Shown: piece by piece, positions 1-9,143 of the stretch
Position numbering within the stretch: the stretch's first letter is position 1
How the letters are laid out: each line of letters opens with the position of its first letter
Source of the DNA: Bacteroides mediterraneensis
GTDB taxonomy: Bacteria > Bacteroidota > Bacteroidia > Bacteroidales > Bacteroidaceae
Direction: 5' to 3'
Assembly: GCF_900128455.1 (NCBI RefSeq)
Contig: NZ_LT635783.1
Coordinates: 534,322 to 598,321, forward strand
DNA length: 64,000 nucleotides
Notes under the pieces: model-generated
Databases searched by the model: none
Told to the model about the DNA's origin: nothing
Seen by the model: the letters and a program-made list of their open reading frames with translations, nothing else
Made by a program: the position numbers and the translations under genes

Positions 1-2
1 AT

Positions 3-929
3 GCGGCTGACAAGTATTCCAATCCGGTGATTGATTACAGTCTGCCCGACCCTTCCATTATCAAAGGGGATGACGGTTATTTCTATCTTTATGCCACGGA
101 GGATATCCGTAATCTACCGATTCACCGTTCCCGGGATTTGGTGAACTGGGAATTCGTGGGGACTGCGTTTACTGATGCCACGCGTCCTGATTTTGAACCT
201 GACGGAGGGCTTTGGGCGCCCGACATCAACAAGATAGGCAATCAATATGTGTTGTATTACTCGATGTCTGTCTGGGGAGGAGAGTGGACTTGCGGCATTG
301 GTTGTGCGGTAGCCGACCGTCCGGAGGGACCGTTCAAGGACTGCGGCATGATGTTTCGGAGCAATGGCATGAAGGTGCAAAACTGCATCGATCCGTTTTA
401 CATAGAGGAAGACGGACAGAAATATTTGTTCTTTGGAAGTTTCAGCGGTATTTATGCGGTGGAACTGCGCGAAGACGGTTTGGCGGTGAAGGAGGGGGCA
501 GCCCCGAAGCAGGTGGCAGGAACCGCTTACGAAGGAACTTATATTCACAAACGCGACGGGTATTACTATCTTTTCGCTTCGGTTGGAAGCTGCTGTGAAG
601 GATTGAAGAGCACTTATACGACGGTGGTGGGACGGTCTGCAAACTTGCTGGGCCCTTATGAGAACAGAAAGGGAGAAGGCATGCTGGACAATCATCACGA
701 GGTGCTCATTCATAAGAATGCGCAGTTTGTAGGAACCGGACACAATTCGGAAATCGTGACCGATGAGGCCGGGAACGACTGGATTCTGTATCATGCGGTG
801 AGCGTGAAGCATCCCGACGGACGGGTCCTGATGCTCGATAAGGTCTCCTGGAAGGACGGATGGCCTGTGGTAGACGGGCAGAGTCCTTCTATTTCTGCGG
901 AAAAACCATTTTTTAAGACTAAAGAATAA
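3..929 (+). CDS. Glycoside hydrolase family 43 protein, 5' end cut by window edge
   Basis: Five-bladed beta-propeller glycosidase of family GH43, probably an alpha-L-arabinofuranosidase, endo-arabinanase or xylosidase-type enzyme. The frame is open from base 3, so the codon at 27 that could serve as a GTG start is internal, and the true start with any signal peptide lies outside the window. Counting from base 3, the family's three acidic residues can be placed: Asp16 in the PDPSI motif (base), Asp130 in NCIDPF (pKa modulator) and Glu177 in AYEGTY (acid). The stop lies 4 bases before the next start, so the two are almost certainly cotranscribed. GH51, GH43 and GH35 neighbours downstream point to arabinan or arabinogalactan. 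Family assignment is firm; substrate is inferred. Confidence 0.88.
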   Translation, partial: AADKYSNPVIDYSLPDPSIIKGDDGYFYLYATEDIRNLPIHRSRDLVNWEFVGTAFTDATRPDFEPDGGLWAPDINKIGNQYVLYYSMSVWGGEWTCGIGCAVADRPEGPFKDCGMMFRSNGMKVQNCIDPFYIEEDGQKYLFFGSFSGIYAVELREDGLAVKEGAAPKQVAGTAYEGTYIHKRDGYYYLFASVGSCCEGLKSTYTTVVGRSANLLGPYENRKGEGMLDNHHEVLIHKNAQFVGTGHNSEIVTDEAGNDWILYHAVSVKHPDGRVLMLDKVSWKDGWPVVDGQSPSISAEKPFFKTKE

Positions 930-933
930 TGCA

Positions 934-2964
934 ATGAACCTAAGAAGATTATTATCAGTAATGGCTTTGGGGATGGGAGTATTGGGGGTACATGCCTTTG
1001 AGTATGGGCCGTCGAATGTGTCGGCTTCCATTGCCTTGAAAGTGCCGGGGAATAAGGCTGTGCAGTATCCGCTGACGTTAAATGCGTTGTCGGAGAGTGA
1101 GTTTGATTATCAGTTGTCAAGCCATCATAAGTTGCCCGTCCTCTTGTATCAGAATGTGACGGGAGAGGGACAGACGAAGCAGGTGCACGTATGGATTGTG
1201 GCCCTGGAGGATGTCTATTTTAATTTTAGCGAACAGCTCAAGTCGGATGCACGCCATGAAGACTGTCTGTTCTACATGCCGGGCTTCTGGTACCGGCGGA
1301 ACTTGCGGTCGCCCAAAGAGGCCCCTTCCTTCCATACTTCAGACAGCTGGGTGGTGCGTGAAGACCGTTTGAGCACCCCGATGACGACGATTTTTGATGA
1401 GAAAAATAAGAAATCTCTTTCTGTGACTCGCCTGTCAGCCTTTGGAGAGGAAGCCCTGACTACACACAAGGAGGGAGAGGTGATTCTTTCAGGGAGAACT
1501 TCCATCGGTTATACGGGATTTGAGAATGTAGGGGGTACGGCAACACTGGCTTTCGGTTATCCTTATAAGGAGGCTCCTAAAACCTATATCCGTAAGCTGA
1601 CGCTGGCTCCCTCGGTCGAGGCCTATCAGTTTCTGAAGAAAGGAGAGACTTTGACGCTGACCTGGGAAATTCACGAAACGGAGGCAACGGATTTCTCGGA
1701 TTGTGTGAAGCAGGCCTGGGAATACAGCTATGATTTGTATAAGCCGGCTCCGGTGGAAACACCTTATACGACCGACTTTGTGAAAGAGGTGTTGAGTAAT
1801 TTCTTTGTGGAGAGTTATGTGGACGATGCTGTCACGAAATACTATTCCGGGGTGGAATTGCAGACGGCCACCTGTGATAAACTGGATGTGGCCGAAGTGG
1901 GTTTTGTGGGCCGTACCTTATTGAATGCGTTTAATGCCTTGGAATATGGGGAAGAAAAGCAGCGTCCGGATTTGGTGGCCAATGCCAACCAGATTTTTGA
2001 TTCTTATCTGGAGCATGGATTTTCTGCGGCTGGATTTTTCAACGAGGTAGTACATTTCAAGCGTAATTTTGTGGAAAGCATCCATAGCATCCGTCGTCAG
2101 TCGGAAGGCGTGTATGCGGTGTTGTATTATCTGGATTACGAAAAACGTCAGGGACGGAAACATCCGGAATGGGAAACACGTCTGAAGACCATGCTCGATG
2201 CCTTTTTGCGTCTGCAGCACTCCGACGGCAGCTTCCCGCGCAAGTTCAAGGATGATTTCTCTCTTGTGGATGCTTCCGGAGGAAGCACTCCGTCTGCCAC
2301 TCTTCCATTGGTGATGGGGTATAAGTATTTTAAGGATAAACGTTATCTGGAAGCAGCGAAGCACTCTGTCGGCTATCTGGAAAAGGAACTGATTTCCAAG
2401 GCGGATTATTTTTCTTCGACATTGGATGCGAACTGTGAGGACAAGGAGGCTTCCTTGTATGCTTCTACGGCAGCTTACTATCTGGCCTTGGTGACCAAAG
2501 GAAAGGAACAGGCGCATTATGCCGAACTGGCAAGGGAGGCGGCTTATTTTGCTTTGTCGTGGTATTATACCTGGGACGTACCGTTCGCCAAAGGACAGAT
2601 GTTGGGCGACCTGGGACTGAAAACACGCGGTTGGGGAAATGTGTCGGTGGAAAACAATCACATTGATGTGTTCGTTTTCGACTTTGCCGATGTGCTGCAT
2701 TGGCTGGCGAAAGAATTCAATGAGCCTCGTTTCACTGCATTTTCGAATGTCATCAGTACGTCGATGCGGCAGCTGTTGCCCTACGAGGGCCATTTGTGTG
2801 GAATCGCCAAGAAAGGATTCTATCCCGAAGTGGTGCAGCATACCAACTGGGATTATGGAAAGAATGGAAAAGGGTATTACAATGATATCTTTGCGCCCGG
2901 ATGGGTGGTCGCTTCTTTGTGGGAGCTGCTGTCACCGGGGCGTGCAGAGCGTTTTTTGGAATAG
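934..2964 (+). CDS. Secreted protein of unknown function with toroid-like C-terminal half
   Basis: A 676-residue protein with a signal peptide ending near the VHAFEY segment (about residue 21), so it is probably periplasmic or surface-bound. I do not recognise the family. Residues about 25-270 look beta-rich, like a sandwich domain. Residues about 290-670 contain repeated helical pairs with aromatic and acidic residues (RRQSEGVYAVLYYLDYEK, LQHSDGSFPRKF, NVSVENNHIDVF), the usual look of an (alpha/alpha) toroid glycosidase or lyase. It starts 4 bases after a GH43 gene, which suggests translational coupling and a role on the same polysaccharide. It could be an unclassified glycoside hydrolase or an enzyme acting on uronic acids. 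The gene is intact; function is inferred only from fold impression and context. Confidence 0.8.
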   Translation: MNLRRLLSVMALGMGVLGVHAFEYGPSNVSASIALKVPGNKAVQYPLTLNALSESEFDYQLSSHHKLPVLLYQNVTGEGQTKQVHVWIVALEDVYFNFSEQLKSDARHEDCLFYMPGFWYRRNLRSPKEAPSFHTSDSWVVREDRLSTPMTTIFDEKNKKSLSVTRLSAFGEEALTTHKEGEVILSGRTSIGYTGFENVGGTATLAFGYPYKEAPKTYIRKLTLAPSVEAYQFLKKGETLTLTWEIHETEATDFSDCVKQAWEYSYDLYKPAPVETPYTTDFVKEVLSNFFVESYVDDAVTKYYSGVELQTATCDKLDVAEVGFVGRTLLNAFNALEYGEEKQRPDLVANANQIFDSYLEHGFSAAGFFNEVVHFKRNFVESIHSIRRQSEGVYAVLYYLDYEKRQGRKHPEWETRLKTMLDAFLRLQHSDGSFPRKFKDDFSLVDASGGSTPSATLPLVMGYKYFKDKRYLEAAKHSVGYLEKELISKADYFSSTLDANCEDKEASLYASTAAYYLALVTKGKEQAHYAELAREAAYFALSWYYTWDVPFAKGQMLGDLGLKTRGWGNVSVENNHIDVFVFDFADVLHWLAKEFNEPRFTAFSNVISTSMRQLLPYEGHLCGIAKKGFYPEVVQHTNWDYGKNGKGYYNDIFAPGWVVASLWELLSPGRAERFLE

Positions 2965-2999
2965 AATGACCGGAATTCTCCGGGATTTCCTTTGATGGA

Positions 3000-3049
3000 A
3001 CAGGATGGCTTGCCGTGCAAGAAGTATTTCTTCACAGAAGCCATCCTGT
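3000..3049. terminator. Bidirectional terminator between convergent genes
   Basis: A perfect 12-base inverted repeat (ACAGGATGGCTT and its complement) with a loop of 26 bases lies between the 676-residue protein gene and the convergent lipoprotein gene. The flanks are T-rich on both strands, so it could stop transcription from either side. Confidence 0.6.
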
Positions 3050-3053
3050 GCGT

Positions 3054-3422
3054 TTATTCTCCTACGCTGAGTATTTCCACCACTTCCATCACGCCGTCGT
3101 ATTCAGCGGCAAAGCCTTCGGTGGCACGCCCCTTTAGACGTACTTTCAGTTGGGCCGGTATGGCCGCATACGGAGGAGCTTCTGGAGAAAGAGCCGCCTT
3201 GTACCGGGTTTCCAGTGTGCCCGAAGGGTCACTGACCCAGTAGGCCGTGGTATCTCCGTCGATTGTGAAACTCTGGGCTTCGTGTCCCATCAGCAGTTGG
3301 CCATGTACTATCCGGATGGAGTCGGGGGATACGGCTTCCACGGAATTTTCACTGTTTTTCTGGGAGCCTGAGCCACAGGCGGCCAGCAGGCTGAGCCCCA
3401 AAAGGTAAATGATTTTTTTCAT
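3054..3422 (-). CDS. Small lipoprotein of unknown function
   Basis: A 122-residue protein with an N-terminal hydrophobic stretch ending in a lipobox (LLAAC, Cys16), so it should be lipid-anchored. The mature part begins with a Ser/Asn-rich linker, and its remaining 80 or so residues look like a small beta-barrel: alternating hydrophobic strands, with IDGDTTAYWVSDPSGTLE in the middle and a C-terminal MEVVEILSVGE. It faintly recalls NlpE-like or other small envelope lipoproteins, but I cannot assign a family. It begins 23 bases after the Na+/Ca2+ antiporter stop on the same strand, so the two probably form an operon. Function unknown. Confidence 0.8.
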   Translation of the reverse strand: MKKIIYLLGLSLLAACGSGSQKNSENSVEAVSPDSIRIVHGQLLMGHEAQSFTIDGDTTAYWVSDPSGTLETRYKAALSPEAPPYAAIPAQLKVRLKGRATEGFAAEYDGVMEVVEILSVGE

Positions 3423-3445
3423 GATTCAAGTAGGTTGTTTAAGGG

Positions 3446-4411
3446 TTATTGTTGTGAAATAAGAAAAGCGGTGTAAGCTACATAGCATATCACCAGCAAG
3501 GCTCCTTCTATGCGGGTGATGGTCCGTTTTTTGAAGAACCAGCCCACCAGCCAGAAAAGGATGGAAGAGCCTACCAGCACTGCCATGTCGATGTTGTTGA
3601 TATTACCCATGGGGAGAGGGGAGAGGGTGGCGCTGCATCCCAGCACGAAGAACACGTTGAACAGGTTGCTGCCAATCACGTTTCCGATGGCAATACCCGG
3701 ATTCTTTTTCAAGGCTGCCGTGACGGAAGTCGCCAGTTCGGGCAGGGAGGTACCTCCGGCCACCAGTGTCAGGCCGATGATGGAATCGCTGACCCCCAAG
3801 GAGCGGGCAATGCCACTGGCTCCGTCCACAAAAAACTGTCCGCCGAAAATCAGTCCGGCCAGTCCTCCCAGAATATATACCGCCGATTTCCAGGCCGGCA
3901 GTTCCTTTACTTTCTGTACTTCGTCGTCCTCTTCATTCCCGTTGCGGGCAATGGCGAAAGTGTAGCGCATGAAAATCAGGAAAAAACCCAGCAACACCAG
4001 ACCGTCTATCCGGCTGATGATATTCTGGCTTCCTCCGTCCAGCAGACAGTCGTTGGCAAAGCAGGTCAGTACCAGGGCCGAGAGGATGACCAGTGGAATT
4101 TCCTTGCTCAGGGTGCCTTGTCCCACCTGGATAGGAAGAACCAAGGCAGTACACCCGATAATCATCAGTACATTGAAGATGTTGCTTCCCACCACGTTGC
4201 CGATGGCCATTTCCGCGCTTCCCTGCAAGGCAGACAGTACACTGATGACCAGCTCGGGAGCGGAAGTGCCGAAGGCCACGATGGTCAGTCCGATGACCAG
4301 GTCGGAGATGCGGAAGCGTTTGGCTACGGAGGCTGCTCCGTCTGTCAGCCCATTGGCTCCCACCAGAATCAGGGCTAATCCGCCAAGTAATAATAGTAAA
4401 TTCATCCACAT
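3446..4411 (-). CDS. Calcium/sodium antiporter, CaCA family (YrbG-like)
   Basis: A 321-residue inner-membrane exchanger of the cation/Ca2+ superfamily, expected to export Ca2+ in exchange for Na+ or H+. Two homologous halves in inverted topology are visible, each carrying the signature alpha-repeat: AFGTSAPELVIS near residue 50 and AGGTSLPELATS near residue 220. About ten membrane segments flank a short hydrophilic loop rich in Glu and Asp (RNGNEEDDEVQK) in the middle, as in YrbG. Length fits the family. It is followed by a small lipoprotein on the same strand and is read against the surrounding carbohydrate genes, which it separates into two blocks. Confidence 0.92.
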   Translation of the reverse strand: MWMNLLLLLGGLALILVGANGLTDGAASVAKRFRISDLVIGLTIVAFGTSAPELVISVLSALQGSAEMAIGNVVGSNIFNVLMIIGCTALVLPIQVGQGTLSKEIPLVILSALVLTCFANDCLLDGGSQNIISRIDGLVLLGFFLIFMRYTFAIARNGNEEDDEVQKVKELPAWKSAVYILGGLAGLIFGGQFFVDGASGIARSLGVSDSIIGLTLVAGGTSLPELATSVTAALKKNPGIAIGNVIGSNLFNVFFVLGCSATLSPLPMGNINNIDMAVLVGSSILFWLVGWFFKKRTITRIEGALLVICYVAYTAFLISQQ

Positions 4412-4446
4412 AATTAGGTTCGTTTTTTATTTTCGTTTGTTGGTCG

Positions 4447-4454
4447 CAAATATA
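4447..4454 (-). promoter_or_regulatory. Bacteroidetes -7 element for the antiporter
   Basis: Read on the minus strand this is TATATTTG, matching TAnnTTTG, 36 bases upstream of the antiporter start. No good -33 TTTG was found at the usual distance. Confidence 0.5.
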
Positions 4455-4554
4455 AGCAAGAATATGCAAAGACTGAAATTTGTCGTTTTAAATATAAGAG
4501 AAAGACAAGAGGGGGAAATGCATGATTTTCTTCCCTTTTTTGCACGAATAATTG

Positions 4555-4585
4555 TTGTATGTGATACACCAATTCTCTATCTTTG
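4555..4585 (+). promoter_or_regulatory. Bacteroidetes-type promoter for the GH43-GH51 genes
   Basis: TATCTTTG at 4578-4585 matches the -7 consensus exactly, and a TTG at 4555-4557 lies 20 bases upstream as a -33 element. Transcription would begin about 20 bases before the GH43 start at 4611. Confidence 0.7.
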
Positions 4586-4610
4586 CACCAAACGTTAACA
4601 TGTAAAGTAT

Positions 4611-6533
4611 ATGAGAAACAGAATCCTGTCTTTATTGTTCTTGCTTCCGTTCATCTCGGAATCGTTGTCTGCCGCCCTGGTGGATGAAAAAGATTATGTC
4701 GCGTATTTGTTCACTTATTTCACGGGAAACCACATCAGTGAAGAGGCGGTGTGTTATGGGGTAAGTATGGATGGATATACCTACTATGCCTTGAATCACA
4801 ACAAACCGGTGATTGATTCGAAGGTAATCAGTTCTACGGGTGGTGTGCGTGACCCTCACATTCTGAGAGGGGAAGACGGCCAGACGTTTTACATGGTGGT
4901 GACCGACATGGTTTCCGACAACGGATGGGATTCGAACCGGGCGATGGTGCTGTTGAAATCGACAGACCTGGTCAACTGGTCGCATTCGGTGGTGAACATA
5001 CAGAAACGTTATCCGGGACAGGAAAAACTGAAACGGGTGTGGGCGCCTCAGACTATTTTCGACAAAGAGGCAGGAAAATACATGGTCTATTTCTCCATGC
5101 AGTATGCCGGAGGACCGGACGTCATCTATTATGCGTATGCCAATGACGATTTCACGGACCTGGAAGGAGAACCGAAACCGCTTTTCATCCCGGAAGACAA
5201 GAACTCTTGCATCGATGGGGACATCGTATTCAAAGATGGGGTGTATCATCTCTTCTATAAGACCGAAGGACATGGCAACGGCATCAAGGTAGCAACTACC
5301 CGTGCGTTGACTTCCGGCAAGTGGGAAGAACAACCGGACTACAAGCAGCAGACCAAGGAAGCCGTGGAAGGTGCCGGTACGTTCAAGTTGATTGGACAGG
5401 ACAAATACATTCTGATGTATGATGTGTATATGAAAGGTGCTTACCAGTTTACGGAAACCACCGACCTGAAGCATTTCAAGGTGATAGACCATGCGGTAAA
5501 GATGAACTTCCATCCGCGTCACGGTACCATCATTCCGATTACCCGCGCCGAACTGAAGCGCATCACGGACAAGTGGGGCAAACCGGCCGAGCTGGGTGAG
5601 CTTCCGGTGAATCCTGCGTTGCCGGGATTCCATGCCGATCCTGAAGTGCTGTATTCTCATCAGACGCAGCGTTATTACATCTATTCTACCACCGACGGAC
5701 AGCCCGGATGGGGAGGATGGTATTTCACCGTATTTTCTTCTGCCGACCTGAAGGACTGGCAGTATGAAGGGGTGATGTTGGACTTGCGTTCGCCGCAGGT
5801 GCCATGGGCCAACGGAAATGCCTGGGCACCGGCCATTGAGGAAAAACTGATTGACGGAAAATACAAATATTTCTTCTATTACAGCGGTAACCCGAACGAC
5901 GATTCCGGTAAGAAAATCGGAGTGGCAGTGGCCGATTCGCCGGTAGGGCCTTTCAAGGACATGGGCAAACCCATTGTGACGGATTCGCCGGTAGGACATG
6001 GCCAGCAGATTGATGTGGATGTGTTCACCGATCCGGTATCGGGCAAGTCGTATCTGTACTGGGGAAACGGCTACATGGCCGGTGCGGAACTGAACGACGA
6101 CATGGTATCCATCAAGAAAGAAACCTTGAAGGTGCTGACCCCGAAGGGAGGTACGTTGAAAGACTATGCTTACCGCGAAGCTCCCTATGTGTTCTATCGC
6201 CAGGGTACTTACTACTTCATGTGGTCGGTAGATGATACGGGTTCGGCCAACTACCATGTGGCTTACGGCACGTCGGATTCTCCGTTGGGACCGGTTAAGG
6301 TGGCCAAAGACCCGGTGGTGCTGATACAGGACCCGTCACAGGAAATCTATGGGACTGCACATAATTCAGTGGTACGTAAACCGGGAACCGATGAATGGTA
6401 TATTGTCTATCACCGCATCAACAAGAATTACTTGGACAAGGATAAAGGGCCGGGCGTACACCGTGAGGTATGCATCGACCGGATGGAGTTCAACGCCGAC
6501 GGTACTATCCAGCGTGTGAAAGTATCCAAATAA
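4611..6533 (+). CDS. Secreted protein with two tandem GH43-like propellers
   Basis: A 640-residue protein with a signal peptide (about residues 1-20) followed by two five-bladed propellers. The N-terminal one (about 25-310) has RDPHIL, VWAPQTIFD and CIDGDIVF motifs, resembling the GH43_34 type. The C-terminal one (about 330-640) has a full candidate catalytic set: Asp343 in GFHADPEVL, the acidic pair 468/470 in IDVDVF, and Glu523 in YREAPYVF. The second domain is therefore the more secure glycosidase; the first may be catalytic or ligand-binding. It is followed after 25 bases by a GH51 arabinofuranosidase, so arabinan or arabinogalactan side chains are the likely substrate. Double-GH43 proteins occur in Bacteroides pectin and arabinogalactan loci. 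Confidence 0.9.
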   Translation: MRNRILSLLFLLPFISESLSAALVDEKDYVAYLFTYFTGNHISEEAVCYGVSMDGYTYYALNHNKPVIDSKVISSTGGVRDPHILRGEDGQTFYMVVTDMVSDNGWDSNRAMVLLKSTDLVNWSHSVVNIQKRYPGQEKLKRVWAPQTIFDKEAGKYMVYFSMQYAGGPDVIYYAYANDDFTDLEGEPKPLFIPEDKNSCIDGDIVFKDGVYHLFYKTEGHGNGIKVATTRALTSGKWEEQPDYKQQTKEAVEGAGTFKLIGQDKYILMYDVYMKGAYQFTETTDLKHFKVIDHAVKMNFHPRHGTIIPITRAELKRITDKWGKPAELGELPVNPALPGFHADPEVLYSHQTQRYYIYSTTDGQPGWGGWYFTVFSSADLKDWQYEGVMLDLRSPQVPWANGNAWAPAIEEKLIDGKYKYFFYYSGNPNDDSGKKIGVAVADSPVGPFKDMGKPIVTDSPVGHGQQIDVDVFTDPVSGKSYLYWGNGYMAGAELNDDMVSIKKETLKVLTPKGGTLKDYAYREAPYVFYRQGTYYFMWSVDDTGSANYHVAYGTSDSPLGPVKVAKDPVVLIQDPSQEIYGTAHNSVVRKPGTDEWYIVYHRINKNYLDKDKGPGVHREVCIDRMEFNADGTIQRVKVSK

Positions 6534-6558
6534 ACGTTCTCATTAAATCTTTTACTCA

Positions 6559-9054
6559 ATGAAACACCTGACACACTTGGCAGCTTTGTGCGTCTGCCTT
6601 ACCAGTCTTCCTGTATCAGCACACGTGCAGGAAGTGATGAACGAACCGGATTCGGTCTACTTGTTCTCGTATGCCACTGTAAAGGATGCGGGACGCAGCG
6701 GGTTGAAACTGGCGTGGAGTCCGGATGCCGACCGTTGGTTCAGTATCGGCAACGGGTATGGCTATGTGAAATGCGATTACGGGACCTGGGGGGCCGAGAA
6801 GCGCATGCTGAATCCTCATCTGACGCGGGATGCAAAAGGCGTATGGCATTGTGCCTGGCAGTTGAACGAAAGCGGAAAGGAGTGGGGACAGGCCACTTCG
6901 CCAGACTTGATGAAATGGAATCCGCAGACGTATTACCTGCAGACGCCGGGAGAAGGAACTGGAATCCGGGGAAGTGAAACCCGCAAGAAAGCGGTTGTGG
7001 ACGGTGTAGTAGAACAAGGATATATGCAGAAAGTGGCCTGGGAGGAGGTGGACCGACTGTTGAAGTTTGTCGACTACCGGGCCTATAGAGACCAATTGCA
7101 CAATGAACGGACGGAACAGGATGGCCAACGCTTTGCAGGGTTGGCTCCTGTATCCTTGCAGCTGACAGTCCGTGAGGAAGAAGCCAAGCCTATCAGTGAC
7201 AAACTGATGGGGATTTTCTTTGAAGATATCAACTACGGAGCCGATGGCGGGCTTTATGCCGAACTGGTGCAGAACCGTGATTTTGAATATTCTTCGCAAG
7301 ACGGGGCCCCTCAAGGATTTGACAGTGGTTATGCCTGGAGTATATGGGAGAACGGGCAGTCGTCGGCTGTACAGGTGGCCACGGAGCATCCTTTGCATGC
7401 CAATAATCCGCATTATGTGGTGTGGCAGGCCAAACCGGGAATGTCTCTCCGCAATACCGGCTTCGACGGGATTACGCTGAAAAAAGGTGAGAAATATGAT
7501 TTCTCTCTCTTTGCCTCTATGCCCGAGGGCAGTAAGGGGGGAAAGATAGTGGTGCGTTTGCTGGATGCCCAAGGCAAGGAAGTGGCACAGTCTTCCGTAA
7601 AGGTGAAGGCGGGCGACTGGAAAAAGCAGACTGCGGTGCTGACGGCACAGGCCGATGTGGAGGCAGCGGTCCTTTCACTGGAGCCGGAACTGACGGGAGA
7701 ATTGCACTTGGACATGATTTCACTCTTCCCGCAAAAGACCTTCAAAGGACATAAGAACGGGTTAAGAGCCGATTTGGCACAGACTTTGGCCGACTTGCAT
7801 CCTCGTTTTATGCGTTTTCCGGGCGGTTGTGTGGCCCATGGAAACGGAATTGACAATATTTACCGTTGGAAAAATTCCGTCGGTCCGCTGGAAGCCCGCA
7901 AGCCGATGCGGAACCTGTGGGGGTATCATCAGACGCTGGGGCTGGGATATTTCGAATATTTCCAGTTCTGCGAAGATATAGGGGCAGAACCGTTGCCAGT
8001 CTTGGCCGCTGGAGTGCCGTGCCAGAATTCAGCCTGTATCCCGGGCAAACCTTTGAGCGGCGGACAGCAAGGAGGTATCCCCATGGAGGAAATGGATGCC
8101 TACGTGCAGGACATCCTGGACTTGATTGAATATGCCAACGGCGACCCGAAGACCAACAAATGGGCAAAGATGCGGGCCGAAGCCGGACATCCGAAACCGT
8201 TCAACCTGAAATACATCGGCATCGGCAACGAAGATTTGATTACTCCGATTTTTGAAGAACGCTTTGAGATGATTTTCAAGGCCATCCAAGAAAAATATCC
8301 GGAAATCACTGTCATCGGTACGGTAGGTCCTTTCTATGAAGGTTCAGACTACGAAGCGGGATGGAAATTTGCTACCCGCCTGCAGGTGCCGATGGTAGAC
8401 GAACACTATTATAATACACCGGGTTGGTTTATCAATAATCAGGATTATTACGACCGTTACGACCGTTCCAAACCCAAAGTATACCTGGGAGAGTATGCCG
8501 CTCACTTGCCCGGTCGTCCGAACAACATTGAAACGGCCTTGGCTGAGGCCTTGTACCTGACGTCCGTCGAACGGAACGGCGATGTGGTATCCATGACTTC
8601 GTATGCGCCGTTGCTGGCCAAGGAAGGACACACCCAGTGGAATCCCGATTTGATTTATTTCAACAACAAGGAAGTGAAACCGACCGTAGGTTATTACACC
8701 CAGCAGCTTTACGGACAGAATGCCGGTGACATGTATTTGCCGGCCGACCGGCGGATAGACAACTCCCGTCAGGATGTACAGCGCCGAATCGGTACGTCGG
8801 TGGTACGCGACAGCAAGACGGGCGATGTGATTGTGAAGCTGGTCAACCTGCTGCCGGTTCCGGTCAAGACCCAGTTGAACGGGCTGACATTGCAGGAAGG
8901 ACAGGCTACCTTGCATGTACTTTTCGGAAATCCGACCGACCAGCAGGCGCGTCCTGTGAAGAAAGAAATCTCGGTAGCAGATTTGTCTCAATATGAAATG
9001 CCGGCCTATTCTTTGAACGTAATCCGTATTCATTCGGAAAAAGAAGGGAACTGA
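6559..9054 (+). CDS. GH51 alpha-L-arabinofuranosidase with extra N-terminal module
   Basis: An 831-residue secreted enzyme expected to release terminal alpha-L-arabinofuranose from arabinan or arabinoxylan. After a signal peptide (residues 1-21) comes an extra module (about 25-170; YLFSYA, LAWSPD, GYVKCDYGTWG) that resembles part of a GH43-type propeller. The GH51 body follows: a carbohydrate-binding-like beta domain (about 190-390), a TIM barrel (about 400-740) and a C-terminal beta domain. The acid/base is Glu558 in IGNEDL and the nucleophile Glu645 in YLGEYAAH, both in the expected motifs. The gene lies 25 bases after the double GH43 and is probably in the same transcript. Family assignment is secure; the role of the N-terminal module is not known to me. 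Confidence 0.95.
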   Translation: MKHLTHLAALCVCLTSLPVSAHVQEVMNEPDSVYLFSYATVKDAGRSGLKLAWSPDADRWFSIGNGYGYVKCDYGTWGAEKRMLNPHLTRDAKGVWHCAWQLNESGKEWGQATSPDLMKWNPQTYYLQTPGEGTGIRGSETRKKAVVDGVVEQGYMQKVAWEEVDRLLKFVDYRAYRDQLHNERTEQDGQRFAGLAPVSLQLTVREEEAKPISDKLMGIFFEDINYGADGGLYAELVQNRDFEYSSQDGAPQGFDSGYAWSIWENGQSSAVQVATEHPLHANNPHYVVWQAKPGMSLRNTGFDGITLKKGEKYDFSLFASMPEGSKGGKIVVRLLDAQGKEVAQSSVKVKAGDWKKQTAVLTAQADVEAAVLSLEPELTGELHLDMISLFPQKTFKGHKNGLRADLAQTLADLHPRFMRFPGGCVAHGNGIDNIYRWKNSVGPLEARKPMRNLWGYHQTLGLGYFEYFQFCEDIGAEPLPVLAAGVPCQNSACIPGKPLSGGQQGGIPMEEMDAYVQDILDLIEYANGDPKTNKWAKMRAEAGHPKPFNLKYIGIGNEDLITPIFEERFEMIFKAIQEKYPEITVIGTVGPFYEGSDYEAGWKFATRLQVPMVDEHYYNTPGWFINNQDYYDRYDRSKPKVYLGEYAAHLPGRPNNIETALAEALYLTSVERNGDVVSMTSYAPLLAKEGHTQWNPDLIYFNNKEVKPTVGYYTQQLYGQNAGDMYLPADRRIDNSRQDVQRRIGTSVVRDSKTGDVIVKLVNLLPVPVKTQLNGLTLQEGQATLHVLFGNPTDQQARPVKKEISVADLSQYEMPAYSLNVIRIHSEKEGN

Positions 9055-9111
9055 TTGATTCTTGTTTTGCTTTTGACGGATTTTTGATGGCTGGATATAG
9101 AGGAAAAGGTC

Positions 9112-9119
9112 TAATTTTG
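9112..9119 (+). promoter_or_regulatory. Possible -7 element before the GH35 gene
   Basis: TAATTTTG matches TAnnTTTG and ends 24 bases before the chosen GH35 start, so GH35 may have its own promoter as well as read-through. No clear -33 partner. Confidence 0.4.
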
Positions 9120-9143
9120 AACAGCAATATTATTAAGTATATC

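Noticed and set aside
114-1031. Minus-strand open frame opposite the partial GH43 gene
   Set aside because: Shadow of GH43 coding sequence; no domain features.
4632-6257. Long antisense open frame (541 codons) opposite the double GH43
   Set aside because: The plus-strand frame has a signal peptide and complete GH43 motifs; the antisense product has no recognisable domain and results from codon bias.
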